A DNA stretch of 64,000 nucleotides from Aquipuribacter sp051216895 (GCF_051216895.1 NZ_JBPKAO010000005.1:262648-326647); one strand, 5' to 3'; shown: positions 43,514 to 52,481, counted from the stretch's first letter. Notes: generated by a model not told the origin, from the letters alone. Made by a program: numbers and translations.

Positions 43514-46162
43514 TCAGCCGGGCTGCTCGATCTCCTCGATCATGCGCTCGACGTCCCGGTCGAGATCCGGGTCGTCCACGGTGTCGGCCAGACGTCGCAG
43601 GGCCGCGACCGCCTGTCCGTCACGACCGACCGAGAGGTGGTGCTCCACCTGGCGCAGGAAGGCCATCGCCCGGTTGGCCTGCGACGTGGAGAGCCCCCCG
43701 TCGGCGAGCAGACGGTCGACGTGGGCCGTGAGGTCGCCCACCGTCACCGGCGGGTACGTCGCCACCCCCTGGCCCAGGAAGTCGATCGCGTCGACGTTGA
43801 AGGCGTTGTTGGCCGAGGCGGTGAACACGAAGTAGAGGGTGTGGGTGCCTTCCGTGCTGGTGACGGCCGCCGGTTCGGTGTCGGCGTAGGTGTCCGTGCT
43901 GCCGGTCGGCGTTATCTCCGTCGTGGCGACGACCGGGCCGTCGGGCGCGTCGAGACGAGCCTCGATGGTGCCGGTGCCCGAGGCGGCGACCCGGTAGCTG
44001 ATCTCGTCGATGCCCTGCAGGTTGACGGGCTCGAACGCAATCCAGTCACCGGTCCCGATGCCGGCGACGCGGTAGGCGCCCTCGGCGTAGGCGTCGCTGC
44101 GGGACTCCGAGGTGCCCTGCTGCGCGCTGTAGTGCTCTGCCTGGCGGTGCTTGGGCTGAAGGATCGTGCTTGCGGTCCCGGTCAGCGCCGAGGCGCCGTC
44201 GGCTCCTTCGTCGGTGTAGGTGGCGTTGAGGACGTAGAAGAAGTTGGCGTCCTGCCCGTGGCCCTCGGTGCTCGTGGTGAAGCTGCCCTCGCAGCCCATG
44301 AGCTCCTCCAGCGGGTGGGCGTGGGAGTCGTGGCCGATCGCGGGCTGCACGACGACCTGGTCGCAGTCGACCTCGCCGTCTTCCGGGTCGGTGACCTCCA
44401 CCGTGTACTCGACGGTCTCGCCGGCGCCGACGAAGCCGCCGTCCACCGGCGTCACGATGGTCACGGTGGGAGCGGTGTTGCCGACCGTCACGTCGACCCC
44501 GACCGAACCGGTGCGTCCGGTGTCGTCGGTGACCCTGAGCACGGCCGTGTAGTCGCCCGCCTCGTCGTAGGTGTGCGTCGGGTCGGCCTGGTCGGAGGTC
44601 GCGCCGTCGCCGAAGTCCCAGGCAAAGGTCAGGGTCTGGCCCTCGTCCTGGTCGTACGACCCCTCGCTGGAGAAGTCGACCGTCAGCGGTGTCGCGCCGT
44701 TGTCGGGCGTCGCGGACGCGCGGGCAACCGGGGCCCGCTCACCGGGCGGGGCGTAGGCGATGCGGTAGATGCCGTCGTCGGGGTTGTTGCGGCCGAAACC
44801 GCGGCCCCACTCCGCCAGGTACATGGCACCGTCCGGGCCGAAGGCCATGTCCATCGGTGCGTTGAAGCGTGTCTCCGGCAGGAACGGTTCCGTGGACACG
44901 GGACTCCCGTCCTCAAGGGTGACCGCGGCCAGGAAGTGGGCGCCCCACTCGTAGAAGAAGCCCTTGCCGTCGTAGTACTCGGGGAACGCCACGTCGGAGT
45001 CGAGGTCCGGGTCGTAGCGGTAGACGGGCCCCGCCATCGGGGCCCCACCGGTCCCCAGCTCCGGGAACGTGGGATCGGTCGTCGTCTTCGAGTACGCGAT
45101 GTCGGGTGCCACGGCGGGCGGCAGCTGCCTGAGGCCGGTGTTGTTGGGCGAGTCGTTGACGAGGTCGTCGCAGTCGAACACGGCGCCGGAGGTGCCGGTC
45201 GCGAAGTCGTAGTCCGTGTAAGGCAGGTTCGGGCCGTGGCAGTAGGGCCAGCCGTAGTTGCCGGGACCGTCCAGGACCATCCACTCGACGTAGCCCTCGG
45301 GTCCGCGCAGCGCGCTGCCCGTCCGCGCGTCCGGACCGTAGTCCGCGAGCAGGATGGTGCCGTCCTGCTGGTCCACCGTCATGCGGAACGGGTTGCGGAA
45401 GCCCATGGCGTAGATCTCGGGGCGAGCGAGGTTGGTCCCGGGCGCGAACAGGTTGCCCTCGGGGATCGTGTAGCCGCCGTCGGCGGTGTCGGTCGGGGTG
45501 ATGCGCAACAGCTTGCCGCGCAAGTCGTTCGTATTGCCTGAGCTCCGCTGGGCGTCGAACTCCTCGCGCCCGGGGCGCTCGTCGATCGGGGTGTAGCCGT
45601 CGGACTCGTAGGGCTGCGTGTCGTCTCCGGTCGACAGCCAGAGGTCGCCCTCGGGGCCGAACTCGATCGAGCCGCCGACGTGGGAGGGCCGGGGCGGGAA
45701 CGTGGTCGGGATCTCGAGCAGCCGGACCTCGCTGTCGAGCTCGAGGGTGTTGCCCTCGACGTGGATCCGAGAGAGGACCTTCGACTGAGTGGCGATGGAG
45801 GAGTAGTACAGGTAGATCCACCCGTTCGAGGTGAAGTCCGGGTCCAGGGCCAGGCCCTGCAGACCGCTCTCGCCGCGGGTGTCGACCTCGACGGCGCCGG
45901 CGGTCACGGTCGTCCCCGTGTCGGGCAGGAAGATGCGCAGCCCGCCCGTGCGCTCGATGAAGAAGACCCGACCGTCGTCGGCGACGGTCAGCTGCATCGG
46001 TTGTGTGACCTCCGTGGCGAGCGGGACCTTCTGGAAGTTGGCCTGCGGTGGGGGCTCGGCGGCCTCCTCGGTGGCGGAGGCGCTGCTGGCAGCCCCGGCG
46101 ACTGCGAGGGACGCGCAGGTCAGCATTGCGACAATGCGAGGGATGGGTGACCGGTGACGCAT
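43514..46162 (-). CDS. Secreted glucose/sorbosone dehydrogenase-like protein with PKD, CBM6-like and FIMAH-like parts
   Basis: An 882-aa exported protein. The signal peptide is RIVAMLTCASLAVAGAASSASA. Residues ~45-410 are a GSDH-type beta-propeller: QPMQLTVADDGRVFFIERTG (in part), HVGGSIEFGPEGDLWLSTGDD, GFRNPFRMTVD, GPGNYGWPYCHGPN and FGPDGAMYLAEWG. A PKD domain follows (LTFAWDFGDGATSDQADPTHTY). Then comes an Ig-like part, and a CBM6-like segment beginning RQAEHYSAQQGT with GDWIAFEPVNLQG. The end (ADGGLSTSQANRAMAFLRQV) resembles a FIMAH helical module. It probably oxidises or binds a sugar outside the cell. Copies of its first 26 residues to the right at 46324 come from the assembly overlap at the N and are not a second domain. 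Confidence 0.85.
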   Translation of the reverse strand: MRHRSPIPRIVAMLTCASLAVAGAASSASATEEAAEPPPQANFQKVPLATEVTQPMQLTVADDGRVFFIERTGGLRIFLPDTGTTVTAGAVEVDTRGESGLQGLALDPDFTSNGWIYLYYSSIATQSKVLSRIHVEGNTLELDSEVRLLEIPTTFPPRPSHVGGSIEFGPEGDLWLSTGDDTQPYESDGYTPIDERPGREEFDAQRSSGNTNDLRGKLLRITPTDTADGGYTIPEGNLFAPGTNLARPEIYAMGFRNPFRMTVDQQDGTILLADYGPDARTGSALRGPEGYVEWMVLDGPGNYGWPYCHGPNLPYTDYDFATGTSGAVFDCDDLVNDSPNNTGLRQLPPAVAPDIAYSKTTTDPTFPELGTGGAPMAGPVYRYDPDLDSDVAFPEYYDGKGFFYEWGAHFLAAVTLEDGSPVSTEPFLPETRFNAPMDMAFGPDGAMYLAEWGRGFGRNNPDDGIYRIAYAPPGERAPVARASATPDNGATPLTVDFSSEGSYDQDEGQTLTFAWDFGDGATSDQADPTHTYDEAGDYTAVLRVTDDTGRTGSVGVDVTVGNTAPTVTIVTPVDGGFVGAGETVEYTVEVTDPEDGEVDCDQVVVQPAIGHDSHAHPLEELMGCEGSFTTSTEGHGQDANFFYVLNATYTDEGADGASALTGTASTILQPKHRQAEHYSAQQGTSESRSDAYAEGAYRVAGIGTGDWIAFEPVNLQGIDEISYRVAASGTGTIEARLDAPDGPVVATTEITPTGSTDTYADTEPAAVTSTEGTHTLYFVFTASANNAFNVDAIDFLGQGVATYPPVTVGDLTAHVDRLLADGGLSTSQANRAMAFLRQVEHHLSVGRDGQAVAALRRLADTVDDPDLDRDVERMIEEIEQPG

Positions 46163-46176
46163 GGTGCTCCTCTCCT

Positions 46177-46196
46177 GGTCCGCGTCGTCGCGGACC
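46177..46196. promoter_or_regulatory. Inverted repeat before the dehydrogenase-like gene
   Basis: GGTCCGC and GCGGACC are perfect 7-bp arms around GTCGTC. The repeat ends 15 bp upstream of ATG 46162, next to the AGGAGAGG ribosome site. It could be an operator or an mRNA hairpin affecting translation. It is duplicated to the right by the contig overlap. Confidence 0.35.
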
Positions 46197-46380
46197 CAGC
46201 GGGCGGGGTGGTGCGCGGCCGGGGCAGCGGTGCCCCGGTCGCGGANGCTGGCAGCCCCGGCGACTGCGAGGGACGCGCAGGTCAGCATTGCGACAATGCG
46301 AGGGATGGGTGACCGGTGACGCATGGTGCTCCTCTCCTGGTCCGCGTCGTCGCGGACCCAGCGGGCGGGGTGGTGCGCGG

Positions 46381-46400
46381 CCGGGGCAGCGGTGCCCCGG
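46381..46400. terminator. GC hairpin downstream of the isomerase gene
   Basis: CCGGGGCA and TGCCCCGG flank GCGG as a perfect 8-bp stem, about 15 bp after the isomerase stop. No T-run follows. The copy at 46219-46238 is from the contig overlap. Such stable structures may explain why the assembly broke here. Confidence 0.35.
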
Positions 46401-46415
46401 CCGCGGAGCGGGGTC

Positions 46416-47360
46416 TCAGCCCCGGCAGGTGAGGAACTGGAAGCTGTCCTCGGCGAACTCGCGGTCGGTCGGCGTCTGGTCGGTCTCCACGATGTAGTAC
46501 TTCACGTGCCCGCGGGCGGCCTCGAAGATCGGGCCCCAGTCGATGTCGCCCTCGCCGACGTCGGTCTGGGACGCAACGGTGTAGGGGGCCTCGGCGTCCT
46601 TGACATGGAGAAGCTCGATCCGGTCCTTGTACTGCTCGATCAGCGCGGCTGAGTCGATCCCGGCGTTCTCGGCCCAGAAGATGTCCAGCTCGAAGGTCAC
46701 GTAGCGGGGGTCGGTGTTGGCCACGATGGCTTCCCACGCGGTGGTGGTCTCGCCGGTCTCGGGGTCGGTCACCACGGTGGTGAACTCCCAGTTGTGGTTG
46801 TGACCGAAGATCTTGCCGGTGCCGTTCTTGACCGACAGTTCGCCGAAGCGGTTGAGCTGTTCGGCCGTGGCGAGAACGTCGGCGTAGGTGCTGCTGCCGT
46901 TGCGAGCGATGCCGGGCTGGCCGAACCCGCCCGAGCCGGTGTAGCGCTGCCCGAAGGACTTGGCCGAGACGAGGTAGTCGTCGAAGGTGTCCTCGTTGTA
47001 GGCGGCCTGGCCGCTGGAGGCCTTGAGCCGGTACCGCTTGAGGAGGGACTCGAACTCCCCGTCGGGTAGGGCGTAGGTGGCCGCGTAGGGCTGCACCTCG
47101 CGGTAGCCGACCTCGGCGAGGGTGGCCAGCACCTCCTCCAACCCCACCTCGGCGATCCACGCCCGGGCGCTGTAGAGCTGGAAGCTCACCCTCGGGGTGG
47201 GGATACGGATGTCCGAGCAGTCGGTCCCCGGGACGCGGCCCGGGTTGGGGGCGGCGGTCGCCGGGCCGGCCACCAGGGCTCCGGTGGCGGCCAGCGCAAG
47301 GGCGGCGGTGGTGGCGAGGGCGGCACGGACGCTGCGGCCAGGAGTGCGGGTCGGGGTCAT
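46416..47360 (-). CDS. Secreted sugar phosphate isomerase/epimerase-fold protein
   Basis: A 314-aa protein with a signal peptide (RAALATTAALALAATGALVAG, in part) and a mature TIM barrel of the xylose-isomerase-like group. RVSFQLYSARAWIAEVGLEEVL is the first strand and helix. Metal-ligand positions are suggested by FGHNHNWEF, VTFELDIFWAENAGID, ELLHVKDAEA and YYIVETDQTP: the Glu, Asp, His and Glu of this family. Exported members often accompany 3-keto-glycoside pathways. Cys pairs near each end (GTDCSDI and FLTCRG) may form a disulfide. It precedes the dehydrogenase-like gene on the same strand and is divergent from the ROK regulator. Confidence 0.85.
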   Translation of the reverse strand: MTPTRTPGRSVRAALATTAALALAATGALVAGPATAAPNPGRVPGTDCSDIRIPTPRVSFQLYSARAWIAEVGLEEVLATLAEVGYREVQPYAATYALPDGEFESLLKRYRLKASSGQAAYNEDTFDDYLVSAKSFGQRYTGSGGFGQPGIARNGSSTYADVLATAEQLNRFGELSVKNGTGKIFGHNHNWEFTTVVTDPETGETTTAWEAIVANTDPRYVTFELDIFWAENAGIDSAALIEQYKDRIELLHVKDAEAPYTVASQTDVGEGDIDWGPIFEAARGHVKYYIVETDQTPTDREFAEDSFQFLTCRG

Positions 47361-47378
47361 GCGAGGTCTCCTACTCGA

Positions 47379-47498
47379 GTGGCTTCATTGCTCACGGGTA
47401 GCAAACAAACACTTGGCTGTCATGCGAGTCAAGGGGTTGGAGCGCTTGACATCGAGGACGTGGACTGGTTCTTTTCTCACCGTGAGCAATGAAGCCAC
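47379..47498. promoter_or_regulatory. Two copies of an 18-bp operator-like sequence, inverted, flanking a divergent promoter
   Basis: GTGGCTTCATTGCTCACG at 47379-47396 and its exact reverse complement at 47481-47498 lie 84 bp apart between the isomerase and ROK genes. Each copy is itself an imperfect palindrome (GTGxGC, six bases, GCxCAC). The right copy contains the GTG start of the ROK gene; the left is 18 bp from the isomerase start. TTGACA at about 47446 is a possible -35 element. This is what an autoregulating ROK repressor controlling both directions would use. Confidence 0.65.
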
Positions 47499-48657
47499 GC
47501 CTCGAGGCGGCGAAGAGACAGGCGGCGTCCGCCGTCAGGTGCTCTCCGTCCTGCGCGACGAGGGCCGCCTCACCCGGATCGAGCTCAGCCGCCGGACCGG
47601 GCTCTCCCCGACGACGATCACCAGGGTCGTCAGCCAGCTGCTCCAGGAAGGGTGCGTGGCCGAGGCCGAGACGGTGACCCGGGGGCGCACGGGACGGCCC
47701 GGCACCCAGGTCGCGGTCGTGCCCTCCGCCTGCGGGGTCCTGGGTGTCCACCTCGGCGTCGGCGCCGTGCGGTTCGGGCTCGTGGACGCGGGGGGCAACG
47801 ACCACGGTCGTGAGGGGTTCGACTACGACCCCCGCTGCGACGCCGAGACTGTGCTCACCCGGGTCGCCGTCGCTCTCTCCGAGATGCGTGCCCGCCGTAC
47901 CCCGGGATCACCCGACCGTACTCTCGGCGTGGGTGTCGCGGTGCCCGGCCCGGTCGACGACTTCGGACGCAGGCTGCTCATGCCGATGAACCTCGGCTGG
48001 CGCGACGTGCCGGTGGCAGACCTGCTCGAGGAGCGTCTGGGCCTGCCCGTCGTGGTCGAGCACAACGTCCGTGCCATGGCCCTGGCCGAGGCCAGGGTGG
48101 GGCTCGGTCGCGGGCTGGGCAGCGTCGCGTTCGTGTACCTGAGGACCGGCCTGGGCGCGGGGCTCGTGGTCGCGGGGCGCGGCTTCCAGGGAGGTGTCCG
48201 CGGTGCGGTCGAGCTCGGCCACCTCCGTGTCGTCGATCACGGGGCGCCGTGCGTCTGTGGGGGGCACGGATGTCTGGAGACCGTCGTGTCCGACCGGGCC
48301 CTGCGCCACATCCTGAGCGGCCTGCAGGTCGACCCCGAAGACGCCGAGCCGCTGGTGGCGCTCGTGGCGGCCGCCGAGAGCTCGTCGTCCGCGGCATCGG
48401 CGCTCGATGAGGTCATCACCCATCTCGCGACCGGGCTGGCAGCGCTCATGAACCTCCTCACGCCAGAGCTGATCCTGCTCGGCGGTGCCTTCGCGCACGT
48501 CCCCGACTCCCTCGTCGACCGGCTCGCCGACGAGACGCGCGCCGCGGTCTTCCCGGTGATCCGGGCGGCGGTCCGCATCCAGCGCTCGGGTCTGCCTCAG
48601 GACCCCGGCGTCGACGGCGCTGCGACCGTCGCCCTCGACCGGTTCTTCTACTGCTGA
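47482..48657 (+). CDS. ROK-family transcriptional regulator 1
   Basis: A 391-aa regulator. The winged-helix domain is VLSVLRDEGRLTRIELSRRTG and LSPTTITRVVSQLLQEG. The ROK sugar-binding/kinase fold has GVGVAVPGPVDDFG, VVVEHNVRAMALAEA and the zinc motif CVCGGHGCLE. GTG 47482 is chosen since upstream extensions run through the intergenic operator and the isomerase. It ends LDRFFYC, nearly the same as ROK 2 (LDRFFYS), indicating paralogs. It is the first plus-strand gene of the island's catabolic operon and probably senses the pathway's sugar. Confidence 0.92.
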   Translation: MSNEATPRGGEETGGVRRQVLSVLRDEGRLTRIELSRRTGLSPTTITRVVSQLLQEGCVAEAETVTRGRTGRPGTQVAVVPSACGVLGVHLGVGAVRFGLVDAGGNDHGREGFDYDPRCDAETVLTRVAVALSEMRARRTPGSPDRTLGVGVAVPGPVDDFGRRLLMPMNLGWRDVPVADLLEERLGLPVVVEHNVRAMALAEARVGLGRGLGSVAFVYLRTGLGAGLVVAGRGFQGGVRGAVELGHLRVVDHGAPCVCGGHGCLETVVSDRALRHILSGLQVDPEDAEPLVALVAAAESSSSAASALDEVITHLATGLAALMNLLTPELILLGGAFAHVPDSLVDRLADETRAAVFPVIRAAVRIQRSGLPQDPGVDGAATVALDRFFYC

Positions 48658-48700
48658 CCACCCGACCCGAACCTGCCCCGACCAGCCACCCGAGGAGACA

Positions 48701-49690
48701 ATGATGTCCACCACCACGGCACGCATCCAGCTGCCGCTGCACCAGCTCGACCCGCTCGACTCCGACGTCGTGCTCAGCCCCGAGGCGAACGAGCCCGGCT
48801 ACTGGGTCGGCTGCGCCGGCGTGCTGCACGAGCCGGCCCGCGACCGGTTCGTCATGACGTACCGCCGGCGCCGCCCCCGCGAGCACCACGAGGGTGACCG
48901 GGGCCACCGCTGCACCGTGGCCGTCAGCGACGACGGACTCCACTTCCGCGACGTGTGGTCCGTCGACAAGCAGGAGCTGGGCTCGCCGTCGATGGAGCGC
49001 TTCAGCCTCACGCCGGTCGAGGGCGGCTACCGCCTGTTCCTCAGCTACGTCGACCCGGCCGACAACCGGTGGCGCATCGACGCCGTCGACGCACGGGACG
49101 TCGACCAGTTCGACGTCGCCGGACGCACCCCGGTCCTGACGGCCGGCTCGACCGGCACCGAGGGTGTGAAGGACCCGTACCTCCTGCAGCGGGGACCGGT
49201 CACGTACCTCTTCGCCAGCTACGCGGAGCGGCTGGCGGACCGCGCTCAGGCCGACCAGGCCCACGCGTCGGCGGACATCTTCAACGTGGGGGCGACCACG
49301 CACCCCACGGGCCTGGCCACCAGCGTGGGCGGTCAGCCGTTCACGTGGCACGGCCAGGTGCTCGGCGTCGGCTCCGGCTGGGACCGCTACCAGGCCCGCC
49401 TCAACTCCGTTGTCCCGATGCCGGCCGGGGGTGGCTTCGTCGGCTTCTACGACGGTTCGGCCGGTCACGAGGAGAACTACGAGGAGCGGGCCGGCCTGGC
49501 CGTCTCGGCCGACCTGTTCACCTGGCACCGGCTGACCCCGGACCGCCCGTGGACCACCGGTCCGCACGGCAGCGGCTCCGTGCGCTACGTGGACGCGCAC
49601 CTCGTCGGTGACGAGTGGTGGATCTACTTCGAGACCACGCGGGCCGACGGCTCGCACGAGCTGCGCCTCGCCCGCCGAACGGTGGGCTGA
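48701..49690 (+). CDS. Beta-propeller glycosidase-like protein
   Basis: A 329-aa cytoplasmic protein with ATG 48701 (or 48704) after GAGGAGA. The repeated strand pattern fits a five-bladed propeller of the GH43/GH32/GH130 kind: WVGCAGVLHEPARDRFVMTYR, TVAVSDDGLHFRDVW, GVKDPYLLQRGPVTYLFASY, SGWDRYQARLNSVVP and WWIYFETTRADGSHELRLA. A conserved KDP triplet and Asp/Glu at blade starts could be catalytic. I cannot place it in one family. It lies between ROK 1 and the ABC importer, so it should act on the imported glycoside. Confidence 0.72.
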   Translation: MMSTTTARIQLPLHQLDPLDSDVVLSPEANEPGYWVGCAGVLHEPARDRFVMTYRRRRPREHHEGDRGHRCTVAVSDDGLHFRDVWSVDKQELGSPSMERFSLTPVEGGYRLFLSYVDPADNRWRIDAVDARDVDQFDVAGRTPVLTAGSTGTEGVKDPYLLQRGPVTYLFASYAERLADRAQADQAHASADIFNVGATTHPTGLATSVGGQPFTWHGQVLGVGSGWDRYQARLNSVVPMPAGGGFVGFYDGSAGHEENYEERAGLAVSADLFTWHRLTPDRPWTTGPHGSGSVRYVDAHLVGDEWWIYFETTRADGSHELRLARRTVG

Positions 49691-49711
49691 CCGATGACAG
49701 GAGGCACGACC

Positions 49712-50605
49712 ATGACCCCGGACAACAACCCTGGCCCAACCCCAGGGACCGCCCCGCCGGGCATGCCGGCCACGCCCGACAGCCGGGCCGCCGCCGGTTC
49801 CAGCGGCAGCCTGGCCGGCACGCCGGCGACATCCGGACGGCCCCGTCGCCGCCGCGGGGAGTCCCTGACCGGCCTCTACGTCCTCACCCTGGTGCTGGGC
49901 ATCGGGCTCTGGTGGGTGGTCGCGATCATCAGCGACAACGACCTCGCCCCTCTGCCGCCCGAGGTCCTCGCGAGCTTCGTCGAGGGCTTCCGGGACGGCT
50001 GGCTCGTAGAGGCAACCCTGGTGAGCCTCGGCCGGGTGCTGACCGGGTTCGTGCTGGGTGTGGCCCTGGCCATCCCCGCCGGGTTCCTGATGGGCTGGTA
50101 CCGGCTGGCTCGAGGCCTCCTCGAGCCCTGGGTCCAGTTCTTCCGGACGGTCCCGCCGCTGGCTCTGATCCCGCTCGTCATCGTCTTCCTCGGCATCGGG
50201 GAGTCGGCCAAGGTCTTCATCATCTTCCTGGCGTCCTTCCTCGCCTGCGTCATCGCGGTCTTCCAGGGCGTCAAGAACGTCGACAACACTCTCATCAACG
50301 CCGCCCGGGTCCTGGGCGCGAAGGACGGCACCATCTTCCTGCGCGTCGTCATCCCGGCGTCGACGCCCTTCATCTTCGTCGGCATGCGGGTGGCGCTGGG
50401 CTCGTCCTGGGCGACCCTGGTCGCCTCGGAGCTGCTGGGTGCGTCGTCCGGCATCGGCCGGCTGATGCAGGTCGCCCAGCAGTTCCTGCAGACCGACCGG
50501 ATCGTCGTCGGCATCATCGTGATCGGCGTGCTCGGCTTCGCCATGGACCGCCTCCTCCTGCTCGCCGAACGACGGCTCACGAGCTGGCAGGAGGTGCGGG
50601 CATGA
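49712..50605 (+). CDS. NitT/TauT-type ABC transporter, permease
   Basis: A 297-aa membrane protein. The N-terminal ~55 residues are a long Pro/Gly/Thr-rich tail, then about six helices. LGRVLTGFVLGVALAIPAGFLMG and FFRTVPPLALIPLVIVFLGIG are the SsuC/TauC motifs, and the EAA-type loop is INAARVLGAKDGTIFLRVVIPAS. ATG 49712 is chosen since AGGAGG lies 7 bp upstream; ATG 49694 is before that site. This transporter class normally carries taurine, alkanesulfonates, nitrate or aromatic acids, unusual for a sugar pathway and consistent with a sulfated substrate. Confidence 0.92.
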   Translation: MTPDNNPGPTPGTAPPGMPATPDSRAAAGSSGSLAGTPATSGRPRRRRGESLTGLYVLTLVLGIGLWWVVAIISDNDLAPLPPEVLASFVEGFRDGWLVEATLVSLGRVLTGFVLGVALAIPAGFLMGWYRLARGLLEPWVQFFRTVPPLALIPLVIVFLGIGESAKVFIIFLASFLACVIAVFQGVKNVDNTLINAARVLGAKDGTIFLRVVIPASTPFIFVGMRVALGSSWATLVASELLGASSGIGRLMQVAQQFLQTDRIVVGIIVIGVLGFAMDRLLLLAERRLTSWQEVRA

Positions 50606-51429
50606 GCGCCGACCCGATGGTCTCCGTCCGCAACGTCTCGAAGGTCTTCGAGAGCGCCCGCGGCACCGTGCACAGCCTGCAGGACGTCTCGCTCGATGTG
50701 GCCCCGGGCGACTTCGTCACCCTGGTCGGCCCCAGCGGCTGCGGCAAGAGCACCATGCTCAACCTGGTCGGCGGGCTGCTCGAGCCCACCTCGGGGGAGC
50801 TGCTGGTCAATGGCCGGCCCGTCCACGGCCCGGGCCCCGACCGTGGGGTCATCTTCCAGCAGTACGCGCTCTTCCCCTGGCTCACGGCCGAGCAGAACGT
50901 GGCCTTCGGGCTCCGGCTGATGGGGCTCAGCAAGAAGGAGCAGCGCGAGAAGGCGCAGCACTACCTCGAGCTGGTCGGTCTCGGCGGCTTCGCCAAGGCG
51001 CTGCCGAAGGAGCTGTCCGGCGGCATGAAGCAGCGGTGCGCCATCGCCCGGGCGTACGCCGTCAACCCCTCGATCCTGCTGATGGACGAGCCGTTCGGCG
51101 CCCTCGACGCACTGACGCGGGTCGGCATGCAGGACGAGCTGCTGGCGACCTGGGAGCAGGAGCGCCGCACGATCATGTTCATCACCCACGACGTGGACGA
51201 GGCCGTGTACCTGGCCAACCGCGTGGTCGTGATGAGCCCTCGACCCGGCCGCATCACCGACATCGTCGACGTCCCCCTGCCGTACCCGCGCACGGAGGAG
51301 ATGCGCCTGTCGGACGAGTTCGCCCACATCCGGGCCCGCGTCTGGCGCGGTGTGCACCACCGCGACGACACCGACGTCACCACCAGCACGACCCCCACCG
51401 CACCCACGAGCAACGGAGCCACGACATGA
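50602..51429 (+). CDS. NitT/TauT-type ABC transporter, ATP-binding protein
   Basis: A 275-aa ATPase, ATG overlapping the permease stop. Walker A GPSGCGKSTMLNLVGG, Q-loop GVIFQQYALFPWLT, signature LSGGMKQR, Walker B ILLMDEPFGALD and switch His in FITHDVDEAVYLANR are all SsuB/TauB-like. The last ~25 residues are Thr-rich and poorly conserved. Its stop overlaps the binding-protein ATG, so importer genes are translated as one block. Confidence 0.93.
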   Translation: MSADPMVSVRNVSKVFESARGTVHSLQDVSLDVAPGDFVTLVGPSGCGKSTMLNLVGGLLEPTSGELLVNGRPVHGPGPDRGVIFQQYALFPWLTAEQNVAFGLRLMGLSKKEQREKAQHYLELVGLGGFAKALPKELSGGMKQRCAIARAYAVNPSILLMDEPFGALDALTRVGMQDELLATWEQERRTIMFITHDVDEAVYLANRVVVMSPRPGRITDIVDVPLPYPRTEEMRLSDEFAHIRARVWRGVHHRDDTDVTTSTTPTAPTSNGATT

Positions 51430-52481
51430 ACGTTCGTCCCCTGCCCGCAACCATCACCGCCACGGTGGTCGGCCTCTGCCTGGCCCTGGCCGCCTGCGGC
51501 GACGACGCCGCCGACCCGGCGGAGTCCGCCGCCGGTTCCGACGCCACCGCCGCCGCCGAGGAGCAGGAGCCGGTGCAGCTCGACGTCGGCTACATCGACA
51601 CCAGCATCAACGGAGTCGGGCTGATCTGCATCGCCAACGAGCTCGACCTGTGGGAGCAGGAGAACATCGACGTCAACCTGACCCCGTTCACCAACGGGCC
51701 CACGCAGGTCCAGGCGATGGCCGCCGACTCCCTCGACATCGGCTACATCGGCGGTGGCGCGACCTGGATGCCCATGTCCGGTCAGGCCGTCATCGTCACC
51801 CCCAACGAGGGCACCTACGGCGATTACCTCATCGCCTCGCCCGAGTCGGGCGTCACCGACGTCTCCGGCATTGAGGGCATGCGCGTCGGGGTCCCGGACG
51901 GCGGCTCCGGGGAGATGATCCTCAACCTCGCGCTGGAGGAGGCAGGCCTGACCGTCGACGACATCGAGCGCGTCCCGCTCGATCCCCCGGCCGTGGTGTC
52001 CGCCTTCGTCAGCGGCCAGATCGACGTCGCCGCCATCTTCTCCCCGCTCAGCGACCAGATCATCGAGAGCGTGCCCGACGCCGAGGTCATCGCCAACAAT
52101 CGCGACTTCCCCGAGACGGTGTTCCTGGGCGGCTGGGTCGCCTCGCCCCAGGCGGTCGAGGAGGACCCCGAGGCCGTCCAGCGCTTCCTGCAGGTGTGGA
52201 TCCAGGCCAACGACTACCGCATCGAGAACCCCGAGGCCTCCGTCGAGTGCGCCGCCGAGACCTCCGGCGCCCCGGCGGAGCAGCTGCAGGGCCAGGTCGA
52301 CAACCTCGAGTGGTACCCCTCCGAGCAGGTTCTCGAGGACAACGAGTCCGGTACCACGGCCGAGCGCTTCCAGTCGCTGCAGACCCTCTTCCTCGAGCTC
52401 GGTCGCCTGGAGACCGAGGCGTCGCCGGAGGAGTGGCTGAACACCGAGCTGTACTCGCAGGCCCTGGAGAACGTCGGATGA
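51426..52481 (+). CDS. NitT/TauT-type substrate-binding lipoprotein
   Basis: A 351-aa protein with a lipobox at CLALAACGDD. An acidic Ala-rich linker leads to a TauA/SsuA-like domain. YIDTSINGVGLICIANELDLW and VQAMAADSLDIGYIGGGATW are the ligand-domain elements, followed by GMRVGVPDGGSGEMIL, VVSAFVSGQIDVAAIF and TVFLGGWVASPQAVEEDPEAV (in part). The ligand-binding region lies between two lobes as in sulfonate-binding proteins; the exact solute is unknown. It overlaps both neighbours by 4 bp. Confidence 0.92.
   Translation: MNVRPLPATITATVVGLCLALAACGDDAADPAESAAGSDATAAAEEQEPVQLDVGYIDTSINGVGLICIANELDLWEQENIDVNLTPFTNGPTQVQAMAADSLDIGYIGGGATWMPMSGQAVIVTPNEGTYGDYLIASPESGVTDVSGIEGMRVGVPDGGSGEMILNLALEEAGLTVDDIERVPLDPPAVVSAFVSGQIDVAAIFSPLSDQIIESVPDAEVIANNRDFPETVFLGGWVASPQAVEEDPEAVQRFLQVWIQANDYRIENPEASVECAAETSGAPAEQLQGQVDNLEWYPSEQVLEDNESGTTAERFQSLQTLFLELGRLETEASPEEWLNTELYSQALENVG

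Larger units (their letters stand above)
46085..46407. other. Contig joint: N at 46246 between near-identical 161-bp flanks
   Basis: Bases 46085-46245 and 46247-46407 are the same apart from one C/T difference, separated by a single N. This is typical of two contigs whose ends overlap but were scaffolded without merging. The duplicate includes the start of the dehydrogenase-like gene. Real distance across this point should be about 162 bp shorter than shown. Confidence 0.8.

Noticed and set aside
46247..46324. Second signal peptide or duplicated N-terminus of the dehydrogenase-like protein
   Set aside because: It is the copied contig end after the N, not a gene feature.
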